Source: JAICNG01 sp035249985 (GTDB lineage: Bacteria; Gemmatimonadota; Gemmatimonadetes; Gemmatimonadales; Gemmatimonadaceae). From it: 64,000 nucleotides of DNA. The stretch's first letter is position 1; every line of letters starts with the position of its first letter. The notes below the pieces were generated by a model. The model was not told the DNA's origin. It did no database searches and worked only from the letters and a program-made list of their open reading frames with translations. The position numbers and the translations under genes are program-made. Positions 42,058-50,989 of this stretch are shown here, piece by piece. The stretch is from positions 14,877 to 78,876 of the forward strand of contig DATFFP010000004.1 in NCBI GenBank assembly GCA_035249985.1. The letters are read 5' to 3'.

Positions 42058-43266
42058 TTACTTCAGGAGACCCACTGTCCGCCCCACCTTCTTGAAGCTC
42101 TCCACCGCGAAGTCGAGATCCGCTCGCGTGTGCGCCGCGCTCACCTGGCATCGAATGCGGGCGTGGCCGTGCGGCACCACCGGATAGCCGAAGCCGGTCA
42201 CGAAAACGCCTTCGTCGAGCATCATGTCGCTGATCTGAATCGCGAGCGACGTTTCGCCGACGATGATCGGCACGATCGGCGTGTCGCCCTCGAGCGGTTT
42301 GAATCCTGCCTCCGTGATCGCCGAGCGAAAGTATCGAGCGTTCTCGTGGAGACGCGTAACGCGCTCGGGATGCGTCTCGATGAACCGCACCGCCGCGAGG
42401 GAGCTTCCCGCGACGGTCGGCGGCAGTGCGTTCGAGAAGAGCTGCGGGCGGGAGCGCTGCGTGAGATAGTCGGTGAGCGCGGCAGAGCCGGCGGTGAAGC
42501 CCCCGGCGGCCCCGCCTAACGCCTTCCCCAGCGTCGACGTGATGATGTCCACCTCCCCGAAGACGCCATGGTGCTCGGCGGTTCCGCGTCCGGTCTTGCC
42601 GAGTACGCCCGAGGCGTGGGAATCGTCCATGGCGACGACGGCGTCGTGCTCCCGAGCGATGTCGAGGATCTCCGGCAAGCGCGCCACGTCGCCCTCCATG
42701 GAGAACACACCATCGGTCCAGATGAGCTTGCGGCGCGCCCCCCGGTTCGCGGCGAGCTTGGCCCGCAGGTCGTCCATGTCGGAGTGTTTGTACACGGCGG
42801 TCGTGCACTTCGTGATCGCCTTGGCGAGACGGATCGAGTCGATGATCGACGCGTGGTTGAGCGCGTCGGAGATGACGAAGTCGCCCTCCTCGACGATCGT
42901 CGCGGTGAGCCCTTCGTTCGCGTTCCAGCACGAGACGTAGCTCATCGACGACTCGGTGCCGGCGAAGCGCGCCAGCGCCTGCTCGAGCTGGCGGTGAATC
43001 GTGAACGTCCCGCAGATGAAGCGCACGCTTCCCGTGCCGGCGCCATACTTGTCGAGCGCCTCATGTCCTGCATCGATCACCGATGGCTCGTCGGACAGTC
43101 CCAGGTAGTTGTTCGAGGAGAGGATGAGCACATCCCCGCGCCCCTCCATCTGGACGTGGGCGGACTGCGGCGAGTCGATGTAGTTGAGGCGCTTGTAGAC
43201 ACGATCGGCGCGAAGCTGGTTGAGGGCGCTCCCGAGCTCCGTGTTGAAGCGACTGTTCAGGCTCAT
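42058..43266 (-). CDS. kbl: 2-amino-3-ketobutyrate CoA ligase/AONS-family enzyme
   Basis: 402 residues from ATG 43266. This alpha-oxoamine synthase has NNYLGLSDEPSV, GTGSVRFICGTFTIH, DALNHASIIDSIRLAK, VAMDDSHASGVLGKTGRG and STLGKALGGAAGG, where the lysine binds PLP. Glycine C-acetyltransferase (Kbl) is preferred over BioF because the threonine dehydrogenase gene tdh lies immediately upstream; together they turn threonine into glycine and acetyl-CoA. The open frame upstream of the ATG is repeat-derived and excluded. Confidence 0.93.
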   Translation of the reverse strand: MSLNSRFNTELGSALNQLRADRVYKRLNYIDSPQSAHVQMEGRGDVLILSSNNYLGLSDEPSVIDAGHEALDKYGAGTGSVRFICGTFTIHRQLEQALARFAGTESSMSYVSCWNANEGLTATIVEEGDFVISDALNHASIIDSIRLAKAITKCTTAVYKHSDMDDLRAKLAANRGARRKLIWTDGVFSMEGDVARLPEILDIAREHDAVVAMDDSHASGVLGKTGRGTAEHHGVFGEVDIITSTLGKALGGAAGGFTAGSAALTDYLTQRSRPQLFSNALPPTVAGSSLAAVRFIETHPERVTRLHENARYFRSAITEAGFKPLEGDTPIVPIIVGETSLAIQISDMMLDEGVFVTGFGYPVVPHGHARIRCQVSAAHTRADLDFAVESFKKVGRTVGLLK

Positions 43267-43277
43267 AAGAGAGAAGA

Positions 43278-43362
43278 ATGCGGATTGCCGGTTGCAATGC
43301 GGATCGGGTGAAATGCAGATGGTTTGCCGTTGTGCACAATCCGCACTCCGCACTCCGCAATC
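43278..43362. repeat. Degenerate ATTGCGG heptamer-repeat hairpin between kbl and tdh
   Basis: ATGCGGATTGCCGGTTGCAATGCGGAT (about 43278-43304, shown here as variable 7-mers) faces CAATCCG-CACTCCG-CACTCCG-CAAT (about 43337-43362). Pairing is imperfect, unlike the 31-bp perfect copy at 10187-10282. It occupies the whole 99-bp tdh-kbl intercistronic gap. Confidence 0.75.
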
Positions 43363-43365
43363 GCC

Positions 43366-44391
43366 TTAGCTCACCTCGAAGATCACCTTCCCCGCCTCCC
43401 CACTCTTGATCGCGTGGATCGCTTCATCCGCGTCCTCGAGGGGGAAACGATGCGTGATCACCGGGGTCGGGTCGAACTCGCCCGAGCGGAGAAAGCGCGT
43501 CATCTGGTGCCACGTGTCGTACATGCGGCGGCCGACCACACCATAAATCGTGATGCCCTTGAAGATGACTTCGGTCGCGAAGTTCACCTCCATCGGCTTG
43601 GCGGGAATTCCCAGCATCTGGACGCGGCCGCCGACGCGGACCAGGGCGAATGCCTGGTGGATCGCTGACGGCACTCCCGACATCTCGAGCACGACATCCA
43701 CGCCCAGCCCGGCGGTGTGCCGTTTCACGACCGCCTCTGCCTCGTGCGGCTTCACCGTGTCGTCAGCACCCATTCGACGCGCGAGCTCGAGACGCGTGTC
43801 GTTCACGTCGCTCGCGATGATGCGCGACGCGCCCGCCGCGTTGCAGATCCCGATCGCGAAGAGGCCAATCGGCCCGCATCCCGTCACCAGCACGGTCGCG
43901 CCAGGAATCACGGCGGTGAGCGCCGTGTGGAAGGCATTGCCCATCGGGTCGTGAATGCCGCCAACCTCGAACGACACGTTGTCATCGAGCTGCCACACGT
44001 TCACCGCCGGCATCGCGATGTACTCGGCGAAGCATCCATCGCGGTCGACGCCGATGATGCGCGTGTGCGGGCACACGTGCGCATTCCCCGTGCGGCAGAG
44101 CAGACAGCGGCCGTCGACGATGTGGCCTTCCGCCGTGACGCGGTCGCCTTCGCTGACGTCGCGCACCAGCGAGCCGACCGCCACGACCTCCCCGGCGAAC
44201 TCGTGACCGACGACGATCGGGGGCTTCACACGGCCGCGCGCCCATTCATCCCATTCGTAGATGTGGACGTCGGTTCCGCAAACCCCCGCGCAGCGGACGC
44301 GGATGAGCACCTCGTCGTCGCGTATCTTCGGCTCCGGCACATCCTTCAGCTTGAAGCCAGGACCCGCGGTCTCCTTCACGAGTGCCTTCAC
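43366..44391 (-). CDS. tdh: L-threonine 3-dehydrogenase
   Basis: 341 residues, the usual length. It is a zinc alcohol dehydrogenase-family enzyme: CAGVCGTDVHIYEWDEWA (catalytic zinc Cys), GHEFAGEVVAVG, the NAD motif VTGCGPIGLFAIGI and NAAGASRIIASDVND. It oxidises threonine to 2-amino-3-ketobutyrate for Kbl. In the structural zinc loop (IVDGRCLLCRTGNAHVC) only three cysteines are seen; the position of the first Cys in the E. coli enzyme is Asp here, which could still bind zinc. Cytosolic. The gene is followed by a repeat element and kbl. Confidence 0.95.
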   Translation of the reverse strand: MKALVKETAGPGFKLKDVPEPKIRDDEVLIRVRCAGVCGTDVHIYEWDEWARGRVKPPIVVGHEFAGEVVAVGSLVRDVSEGDRVTAEGHIVDGRCLLCRTGNAHVCPHTRIIGVDRDGCFAEYIAMPAVNVWQLDDNVSFEVGGIHDPMGNAFHTALTAVIPGATVLVTGCGPIGLFAIGICNAAGASRIIASDVNDTRLELARRMGADDTVKPHEAEAVVKRHTAGLGVDVVLEMSGVPSAIHQAFALVRVGGRVQMLGIPAKPMEVNFATEVIFKGITIYGVVGRRMYDTWHQMTRFLRSGEFDPTPVITHRFPLEDADEAIHAIKSGEAGKVIFEVS

Positions 44392-44484
44392 GCGCGACAG
44401 CTCCTGCGTCGGGTCGGTGGACGGGCCGCAGGGGGTGCGGCGAGCGGGAGTAAGCTGGCACGATGGGGGCCATCACGCCAGGTA

Positions 44485-44612
44485 ACGGCAAAGATGACAG
44501 AATTCAGAATACAGAATTCAGAATTCAGCAAGACAGACGGGCAGCCGTTGGACGCTGCCCGTCGTCGTTGCTGAATTCTGCATTCTGTATTCTGAACTCT
44601 GTCATTTGCCGT
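44485..44612. repeat. GAATTCA heptamer-type long hairpin with capped inner stem
   Basis: Left arm 44485-44531 and right arm 44568-44612 are complementary over about 45 bases with two mismatches and a 2-base indel; AATTCAG units recur on the left and CTGAATT on the right. Inside, GACGGGCAGC (44536-44545) pairs with GCTGCCCGTC (44554-44563), plus a flanking GAC/GTC pairing. The element begins 94 bp upstream of the tdh start and ends 3 bp before the formate dehydrogenase stop. Confidence 0.93.
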
Positions 44613-44615
44613 CGC

Positions 44616-47597
44616 CTAATCGGCCGGAACCAACGGCTCGATCCGCTCGGCGCTCAGTGCGCGATGCTTGCCCGGCGCGACTGGCTCAATGCGGACCGCG
44701 CAGACCTTGAACTCCGGGATATGGGCGTACGGGTCGAGCGCCGGGTTCGTCAGCAGATTCGCCGCCGCCTCACGATAGTGCATCGGCACGAACACCTGGT
44801 GGCGCGCGACGCGCGGCGACAGCCGCACCGCGATCTCGATGCTATTCCGCCGCGACGTGATGCGTACCGCATCGCCGTCGCGCACACCCATCTCCGCGGC
44901 GTCGGCAGGCGACAGCTCGACGGTGGGCACCGGCTCGCGCGAATCCAGTCCCTGCGAGCGGCGGGTCATCGTTCCGGTGTGCCAGTGATAGAGCTGGCGT
45001 CCCGTGTTCATCCAGAAGGGGAACTCCTCGTCCGGCAGCTCCGCGGGAGGCAGGAATTCCACCGGCACGAGCGTCGCCTTTCCGTCGGCGGTCGGGAATC
45101 GATCGGCGAACAGGAACGCCGTCCCGGGATGGGTCGCGTGGTCCACCGGGTACTGGAGCCCTCCGGTTTCCTGGAGTCGAGCGTGGGTAATTCCGCGCCA
45201 GGACGGTGTCACGCTCGCGATCTCCTCCATGACGTCTGCCGCGGTACGGAAAGGCGTGGGGAGCCCGATGCGGTTCGACAGCTCGAGCAGGATCTCGAGA
45301 TCGCCCCGCGCCGCGCCAGGAGCGGGAATCGCCTTACGAGCGAGCTGCACCCGCCGCTCGGTGTTCACGTACGTTCCATCCTTCTCGGCGAACGACGCCC
45401 CGGGCAGCACGACGTCGGCGTAGCGCGCGGTCTCGGTGAGAAAGAGATCGTGTACCGCGAGGAACTCGAGTCCCAGGAACCACTCCTCGGCGTGCGCCAC
45501 GTCCGGGTCCGAAATGATGGGATTCTCGCCCATGATGTACATGCCGCGCACCGGGCTCCCTTTGGTCACGATCTGGGTGACCTTGAGCCCTGGTGTCAGC
45601 GACAACCGCGCATCGGGTACGCCCCATGCCTGCGCGAACCGATGCCGAATCGAGGGGTCGGTCACCGGCTGATAGTCCGTGTACACCATGGGGATCGCAC
45701 CGACATCGCTCGCGCCCTGGACGTTGTTCTGCCCGCGAATGGGGAGCATCGCGGCTCCCCACCGCCCGATCATCCCCGTCGCGAGGATGAGGTTGAGCAG
45801 GGAAGCGACGATGTCGGTTCCCGTCCTGTGCTGGGTGAGTCCCATCGCCCACAGCGTCGAGGATCTCGGACCCTGCGCGTAAAGCTCGGCGGCGCGTCGA
45901 ATGAGATGCGCCGGAATGCCCGAGATCGTTTCCGCCCGCTCGGGCGTATATGGCTCGACGGCCCGCGCCACCTCATCGAATCCATGGGTCCGCTCCCGAA
46001 TGAACGTCTTGTCGTGGAGACCCAGGTGGATGACGTGATGCAGCATCGCATTGAGGAGCGCGACGTCGGTCCCGGGCAGCATTTGCAGGTGGATGTCCGC
46101 GCGCTGTGCCAGCTCGATGCGCCGCGGATCGGCGACGATGAGCTTGGCTCCCCGCCGCTGCGCCCGCTTGAGCGCCGCTCCAAACACCGGATGTGATTCG
46201 GTGGTGTTCGCGCCCAACAGGAAGATCACGTCGGACTCGCACTCCACCTCCCGCATCGATCCCGAGGCCGCGCTGGTATTCATCGCCCGCTGCATCGCGC
46301 TCACCGACGACGAATGGCACAGGCGCGTGCAGTGGTCGACGTTGTTGGTTCCGATACCGGCCCTGAAGAGCCGCTGGAGAACGTAGTTCTCCTCGTTGGA
46401 GCACTTGGCCGAGCAGAAGACCGCCAGCGAATCAGAGCCGTGGCTGTCGCGAAGGCGAGCGAGCTCCTGCGCCACGATTTCCATCGCTTCCTCCCACGTT
46501 CCCTCGCGGAAGGGCTCATACCAATCGGCCGGTGTGGCGACGCGATCGCGCGGGTCTCCAAGCGGACCATCGACAGTCGGAAGTCGACGCAGCGGGTTGA
46601 TCCTGGGACGGGACTTTTGGGTGTTGGACTCACCCTCGATGTCGCGCCATGGCCCCCCGCGGCGACCCCATCGCTGCACGTCTGCCGCGTTCCCCTCGAA
46701 GCGCCACCGGCCATCGCGCTTCACCCAGCCCTTGCGAATCAACGGGGTCGTGAGGCGATCGCGATGGAGCACGAAGTCGGTGCCGAAGCGACCCTTCACG
46801 CACGTGGAGCCCATGTTCGGAGTCTGTTCCTCGATCCAGGGGCTGTTCACGCGCACGACGTCCGTGCCGCGAACCTCCAGGTCGAGCTGACAGCCGACGC
46901 CGCAGTACGGGCACACGCTGCGCACGGACGTCGCCGGCTTCTGCATCGCGTCGTGCGCGAACTTCGCGAGTGGCAGCACGTCGTGAATGGCGCCGGTTGG
47001 GCAGACGCGAACGCACTCACCGCACCAGGTGCATCCAGCGTGCTCGGGATTCCCATCCGCTCCGACGATGATCTCCGCATGATCGCCGCGGTAGGCGACG
47101 TCGAGCACGCCAACCACCTGAATGTCGGCGCATGCGCGAACGCACCGCGTGCAGAGGATGCACGTCGACATGTCGTGCTGGATCATCGGGTCGCCAGCCC
47201 GATCGTCGCCGGCGCGAAGGGGCAGCCCGGAGCGATTCTCGACGCCCACTCCATAACGCGCCACCATCCGCTCGAACTCGTTCTGTGCGCCACGCGCGTC
47301 GATGTGCTCGGCCGGATATCGCTCGAGGAGCATCCCGAGTACGGCGCGCCGGTTCTCGACGGCGGCGTGCGACTCGGTCGTCACCTTCATCCCATCGGCG
47401 GCAGCAGTGGCGCACGCTGCGGCAAGCTTCGCTCCACCTTCCACCGACACCAGGCACACGCGACAGTTGCCGACGACCGGCAACTTTGGATACCAGCACA
47501 ACGTCGGCACATCGATGCCGATTTGTCGTGCCGCATCCAGGATCGTCGCGCCCTCGCGGACGGTGACGTCGGTGCCGTTGATGGAGAGAGTCGGCAT
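44616..47597 (-). CDS. Formate dehydrogenase alpha subunit (Mo/W-bisMGD, NAD-linked type)
   Basis: 993 residues. In order: a ferredoxin-like 2Fe-2S domain (CWYPKLPVVGNCRVC), a NADH-dehydrogenase-G-type region, 4Fe-4S motifs CILCTRCVRAC and CTWCGECVRVCP, the molybdopterin domain's own cluster CPYCGVGC, and the metal ligand as Cys in DHCTRLCHSSSV (Sec in some homologues). Later blocks (GLTQHRTGTD, MGENPIISDPD, FLTETARYADVVLPG and C-terminal YWMNTGRQLYHWHTGTMT-like region) complete the subunit. It oxidises formate or reduces CO2. About 65 residues (about 300-366) look inserted relative to relatives. No beta/gamma subunit or fdhD is adjacent. Confidence 0.94.
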   Translation of the reverse strand: MPTLSINGTDVTVREGATILDAARQIGIDVPTLCWYPKLPVVGNCRVCLVSVEGGAKLAAACATAAADGMKVTTESHAAVENRRAVLGMLLERYPAEHIDARGAQNEFERMVARYGVGVENRSGLPLRAGDDRAGDPMIQHDMSTCILCTRCVRACADIQVVGVLDVAYRGDHAEIIVGADGNPEHAGCTWCGECVRVCPTGAIHDVLPLAKFAHDAMQKPATSVRSVCPYCGVGCQLDLEVRGTDVVRVNSPWIEEQTPNMGSTCVKGRFGTDFVLHRDRLTTPLIRKGWVKRDGRWRFEGNAADVQRWGRRGGPWRDIEGESNTQKSRPRINPLRRLPTVDGPLGDPRDRVATPADWYEPFREGTWEEAMEIVAQELARLRDSHGSDSLAVFCSAKCSNEENYVLQRLFRAGIGTNNVDHCTRLCHSSSVSAMQRAMNTSAASGSMREVECESDVIFLLGANTTESHPVFGAALKRAQRRGAKLIVADPRRIELAQRADIHLQMLPGTDVALLNAMLHHVIHLGLHDKTFIRERTHGFDEVARAVEPYTPERAETISGIPAHLIRRAAELYAQGPRSSTLWAMGLTQHRTGTDIVASLLNLILATGMIGRWGAAMLPIRGQNNVQGASDVGAIPMVYTDYQPVTDPSIRHRFAQAWGVPDARLSLTPGLKVTQIVTKGSPVRGMYIMGENPIISDPDVAHAEEWFLGLEFLAVHDLFLTETARYADVVLPGASFAEKDGTYVNTERRVQLARKAIPAPGAARGDLEILLELSNRIGLPTPFRTAADVMEEIASVTPSWRGITHARLQETGGLQYPVDHATHPGTAFLFADRFPTADGKATLVPVEFLPPAELPDEEFPFWMNTGRQLYHWHTGTMTRRSQGLDSREPVPTVELSPADAAEMGVRDGDAVRITSRRNSIEIAVRLSPRVARHQVFVPMHYREAAANLLTNPALDPYAHIPEFKVCAVRIEPVAPGKHRALSAERIEPLVPAD

Positions 47598-47736
47598 GCG
47601 GGGTTCGGGAGGAGTTCGGGCGAGCGGCCTTCCTTATATATAGGGGGCGCCCCCCTTCGTTCAACCGTGTCCGCAACGTGACCCTTGAACGGTCGTCACA
47701 GTCATTCTGACGACTGCACGCCCATAGGCCGAATCA
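47598..47736. promoter_or_regulatory. Divergent promoter region with nested dyads (fdh / Ser-Thr kinase)
   Basis: A rare AT island CTTATATATAG (about 47632-47642) is a likely -10 for the minus-strand formate dehydrogenase. It abuts the 12-bp palindrome GGGGGCGCCCCC (47643-47654). Further on GTTCAA (47659-47664) and TTGAAC (47685-47690) form a dyad 20 bases apart. These could be operator sites; no matching regulator is known. Confidence 0.55.
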
Positions 47737-49467
47737 GTGTCCGATACTCCCGCTCGCCCCGCGAGCGTCGTCACCTCGCGCATAACGCTATCGGTGACGT
47801 GCCCGCGATGCGGCGCGTCCCTTTCCGCTTCGCTCACGATTTGCGCGAAGTGTGGAGCGGCATTGTCCGATGGACCTGCCGGCGAGACGGCGTTCACGGG
47901 CGATCAGACGGAGAAGCTCCGGGCGCGCCTCCAGGAGTCCATCGGCGAAGCCTTCGAGCTCATGGAGCTGCTCGGTCGCGGCGGCATGGGCATCGTCTTT
48001 CGCGCGCGCGAACGCGCGCTCGATCGCGAAGTCGCGCTCAAGGTGCTCGCGCTCGATCCGGTATTCGCGCCCGAGGCCTACGGTCGCTTCGAGCGGGAAG
48101 CGAAGCTCGCCGCCAAGCTCGACCATCCGAACATCGTTCCGATCTTCGCCGTCGGTCACGGAAACTCGATCGCGTATTACACCATGCGCCTTGTGCGCGG
48201 TGGCACGCTCGAGAGCATCGTCGCCAGCAAGAAGGCGCTCGAGTTCGACTACTGCGTGCGCGTGCTGCGCGACGTCGCCGCTGCGCTCGACCACGCGCAC
48301 CGCCAGGGCGTCGTCCACCGCGACATCAAGCCCGCCAACATTCTGCTGGGCGAGTCGGGTCACGCCATGGTCGCCGACTTCGGCATCGCGAAGGCGCTTG
48401 GCAACACGACGGCGAATGCGACCGGCACCGGCATCATCGGATCGCCCGCGTACATGTCTCCGGAGCAGTGGCGCGGGGAAGAGCTCGATGGACGCGCCGA
48501 TCAATACGCGTTGGCGGTGGTCGCGTACGAGATGCTCTCCGGGGTGCGGCCCTTCGAGACCGCTCGCGTCGAAGACCTCCTCACCTTGCATCTCTCCGCG
48601 GAGATGCCGGACATCACCGCGATCCGTCCCGCATTACCGGCGAGCGCCGATGCGGCGTTGCGCCGCGCGATGTCGAAGCTGTCATCCGAGCGCTTCTCGA
48701 CCGTCACCGGCTTCGTCGAAGCACTCGCGGGGCGCCGGCCCGCGGGTCCCTCACCGAACACTGCGCGCGGTCCTCGGTATGAGCCGAGGCGAAAGCGTCG
48801 CGGATTTCCATGGAAGACGACCGTCGCGGTCGCTGCGCTAGCCGGCGTGGTATACGGCGTTCCGCCGGTGCGTGCGCAGGCGCTGGAGTTCTGGGGCGGG
48901 CTGGTTCACGCCGGCACGCTGCTTCGCGATCAGGCGCAACAGCTCGCGGCTTCGGGCGCAGCAGCGCAACCCGTCACAGCCTCGCCTGCCGTGCAAGACT
49001 CCGCTGCGCCGAACGACACAGTTGCCGCTGCTGATACGACTCGGCGACCCGATTCGGTCGTGGCCGCTCCCCTGGAGCTCGAGCGCGCGCCGCTCGTGCT
49101 CGACGACTCGGGTCTCGTCCGATCACCTGTTGGCCCCGCGCCATTCCGCATGACCGGCGCCCGACATGGTTGGATCAAGGTCACTGTCGCCGGCGGCACG
49201 GCTCCGATCATCATCGACGGCCGCTCATACGGCTCGGCTCCACAGATCATCCGCGTCGACAAGGGGCTGCACATCGTCACCGTGCGCGGTGCCGGCGACA
49301 TGTTCATGCCTTTCCAGCATGATGTTCAGGTGACGGAAGGTGACACCGTGATCGCGGCGTTCGAGGTCCCCGTGCGTCACGCTGCGCCAGTCCAGCCGCC
49401 GCAAAGCGATACGACGGTCCCACAACCGCCGGCGGCCGACAGTACGACGCCACCCGCGTCGCCCTGA
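47737..49467 (+). CDS. Membrane Ser/Thr protein kinase with zinc ribbon and PEGA-like domain
   Basis: 576 residues from GTG 47737. An N-terminal zinc ribbon (CPRCG and CAKCG) precedes the kinase (about 70-335): LLGRGGMGIVFRA, VALKVLALDP, VVHRDIKPANILL, VADFGIAKAL and YMSPEQWRGE are Hanks-kinase motifs with all catalytic residues. A basic stretch RRKRRGFPWK precedes one membrane helix (about 360-378), then a Pro/Ala/Thr-rich linker and a PEGA-like beta domain (VTVAGGTAPIIIDGRSYG, IVTVRGAGDMF) outside the membrane. It phosphorylates proteins on Ser/Thr; the extracytoplasmic domain probably senses the envelope. Targets unknown. Confidence 0.95.
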   Translation: MSDTPARPASVVTSRITLSVTCPRCGASLSASLTICAKCGAALSDGPAGETAFTGDQTEKLRARLQESIGEAFELMELLGRGGMGIVFRARERALDREVALKVLALDPVFAPEAYGRFEREAKLAAKLDHPNIVPIFAVGHGNSIAYYTMRLVRGGTLESIVASKKALEFDYCVRVLRDVAAALDHAHRQGVVHRDIKPANILLGESGHAMVADFGIAKALGNTTANATGTGIIGSPAYMSPEQWRGEELDGRADQYALAVVAYEMLSGVRPFETARVEDLLTLHLSAEMPDITAIRPALPASADAALRRAMSKLSSERFSTVTGFVEALAGRRPAGPSPNTARGPRYEPRRKRRGFPWKTTVAVAALAGVVYGVPPVRAQALEFWGGLVHAGTLLRDQAQQLAASGAAAQPVTASPAVQDSAAPNDTVAAADTTRRPDSVVAAPLELERAPLVLDDSGLVRSPVGPAPFRMTGARHGWIKVTVAGGTAPIIIDGRSYGSAPQIIRVDKGLHIVTVRGAGDMFMPFQHDVQVTEGDTVIAAFEVPVRHAAPVQPPQSDTTVPQPPAADSTTPPASP

Positions 49468-49476
49468 CCGTACTCG

Positions 49477-50805
49477 TCAGGCACGCGCCAGGATTCTGGC
49501 GATGCGCCCGGCAGCCCGTTCCCCGCTCACGACGGCGCCCTCGACGAGGGGCATCGTGAGATAGTCTCCCGCCAGCGCCACCGGCAGCGGCAACAGCTCC
49601 TCGAGCTGGCGGCCCATGGCTCGGTGCGCGAGAAACCCCGGTTCCGCGAGCGGCGTCCCTTCGTCGAAACGAAATACGCGCGCGCGTTCGACCGCGGCGC
49701 GTGTCTCCGGGACCAGCCGTTCGATCTCCGGCATCATCGCGGTGACAATCTCGGTCGCTGGATGATTCGCGAGCCGCTCGACGGCATCCGGAGTCGGCCA
49801 GGCGAGCACGATTCCCGCCGAGCGCTCCTCAGCGGACCACCGGCCTGCGGGGAGTGCGCATGCGCTCACCATCGTGGCCTCGGACGGATCGGCGAGCACC
49901 CCGAATGTCTCCGCGTGCATCGGCCGCGCGAGGGTCAGCATCACCGTCCACGTCGGTCGCGTGACGACGGAGGCGAGCCAGCTCACCAATGCGTGCGTCT
50001 CGCCGACGACGGGTCCGAGGAGAGCGTGCGCGACGGCGGCGCTGGTGGCGATCACGATCGCGTCCGCCTGCCATTCCCGATGTGTACGATCACGAGCCAC
50101 GACGCCCGTGGGGGTGACCTGAATCACGTCGACGTGCGCATTGAGCTCCAGTCGCACGCCCGCGGCGGCGGTCGCGAGTACATTCGACCATCCGTCGCGA
50201 CTCGCCAGCAGCGATGCATCGCTGCCGTATCTCCCAAGCGTGAGAAAAAAAGCCAGGCTCGTTTCGCGGCCGCGCGCGCCGTAAAACGCATTCAGCGGCG
50301 GCTCGACGAGCACGTTCGCCGCGCGTTCGCTGATCGCCTGTTGCACGAAGGAACGGGCTGATACACCGTCGAGCGCCTCCAGGCCGTCATTGTCGTCCGC
50401 ACGTAGCGAGCCCGCGTGCCGCGCGAGGAGCGGAAGCAGAGTCGTGCCGAGTTTCAGCTTGTCGCCCGGCCCCAGTCCGCCGAACCGTAGCATTGAGGCG
50501 ATCGAGCCGAAGCGAATGGGAAGCCGCTTGCCGTCGCGCACGAAGACGTCGCGCGCGTTCGTTGCCTCGAGCCGAGCGGTGGCGAGAAGTCTCATCGTGT
50601 GCGTGAAGCTCGACGCAATCAGCTGCGCACCGGTGTCGACGGGACCCTCGCTCCGCGCATCGCTCCGCGCGCGTCCGCCCAGTGCGGCGTGTCGCTCGAG
50701 GAGTGTCACGACATGTCCCCGCGCGTGAAGCGCCGCCGCAGCAGCGACGCCACTGAAACCGCCCCCGATCACGAGGACGTGTGCCGATGCGCGTGCATCG
50801 CTCAT
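49477..50805 (-). CDS. FAD-dependent amine oxidase/desaturase-like oxidoreductase
   Basis: 442 residues. HVLVIGGGFSGVAAAAALHARG with VTLLERHAALGGRARS is the N-terminal Rossmann FAD site of the phytoene desaturase/monoamine oxidase superfamily; PVDTGAQLIASSF and the C-terminal VALAGDYLTMPLVEGAVVSGERAA close the FAD domain. It resembles the squalene/hydroxysqualene-associated (HpnE-like) desaturases. Carotenoid or hopanoid-precursor metabolism is therefore possible, unproven because no other isoprenoid gene is adjacent. Convergent with the kinase, stops 9 bp apart. Confidence 0.88.
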   Translation of the reverse strand: MSDARASAHVLVIGGGFSGVAAAAALHARGHVVTLLERHAALGGRARSDARSEGPVDTGAQLIASSFTHTMRLLATARLEATNARDVFVRDGKRLPIRFGSIASMLRFGGLGPGDKLKLGTTLLPLLARHAGSLRADDNDGLEALDGVSARSFVQQAISERAANVLVEPPLNAFYGARGRETSLAFFLTLGRYGSDASLLASRDGWSNVLATAAAGVRLELNAHVDVIQVTPTGVVARDRTHREWQADAIVIATSAAVAHALLGPVVGETHALVSWLASVVTRPTWTVMLTLARPMHAETFGVLADPSEATMVSACALPAGRWSAEERSAGIVLAWPTPDAVERLANHPATEIVTAMMPEIERLVPETRAAVERARVFRFDEGTPLAEPGFLAHRAMGRQLEELLPLPVALAGDYLTMPLVEGAVVSGERAAGRIARILARA

Positions 50806-50862
50806 TCGTCGTGACTCGCTCGCATGATAATTGACGTGCGGGAAAAAAACTTCCGTGCGCTA

Positions 50863-50891
50863 TTGCGTGCGTCTGAGGGCATTTCTATATT
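50863..50891 (+). promoter_or_regulatory. Candidate sigma-70-type promoter for the TldD/TldE operon
   Basis: TTGCGT (50863-50868) and TATATT (50886-50891) are spaced by 17 bases and lie about 98 bp before the first tldD-like start. This is the best -35/-10 pair in the divergent gap; another TTGACG at 50831 has no matching -10. Confidence 0.5.
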
Positions 50892-50989
50892 CGCGCCGGA
50901 AGACGAGATCTGCACGCGATGCGCGTCGCGCCAGCTCGACTGCTGCGTTGACGACGAGAGTTCACAGAGTGCGAGCACGAGGGTGTTGA

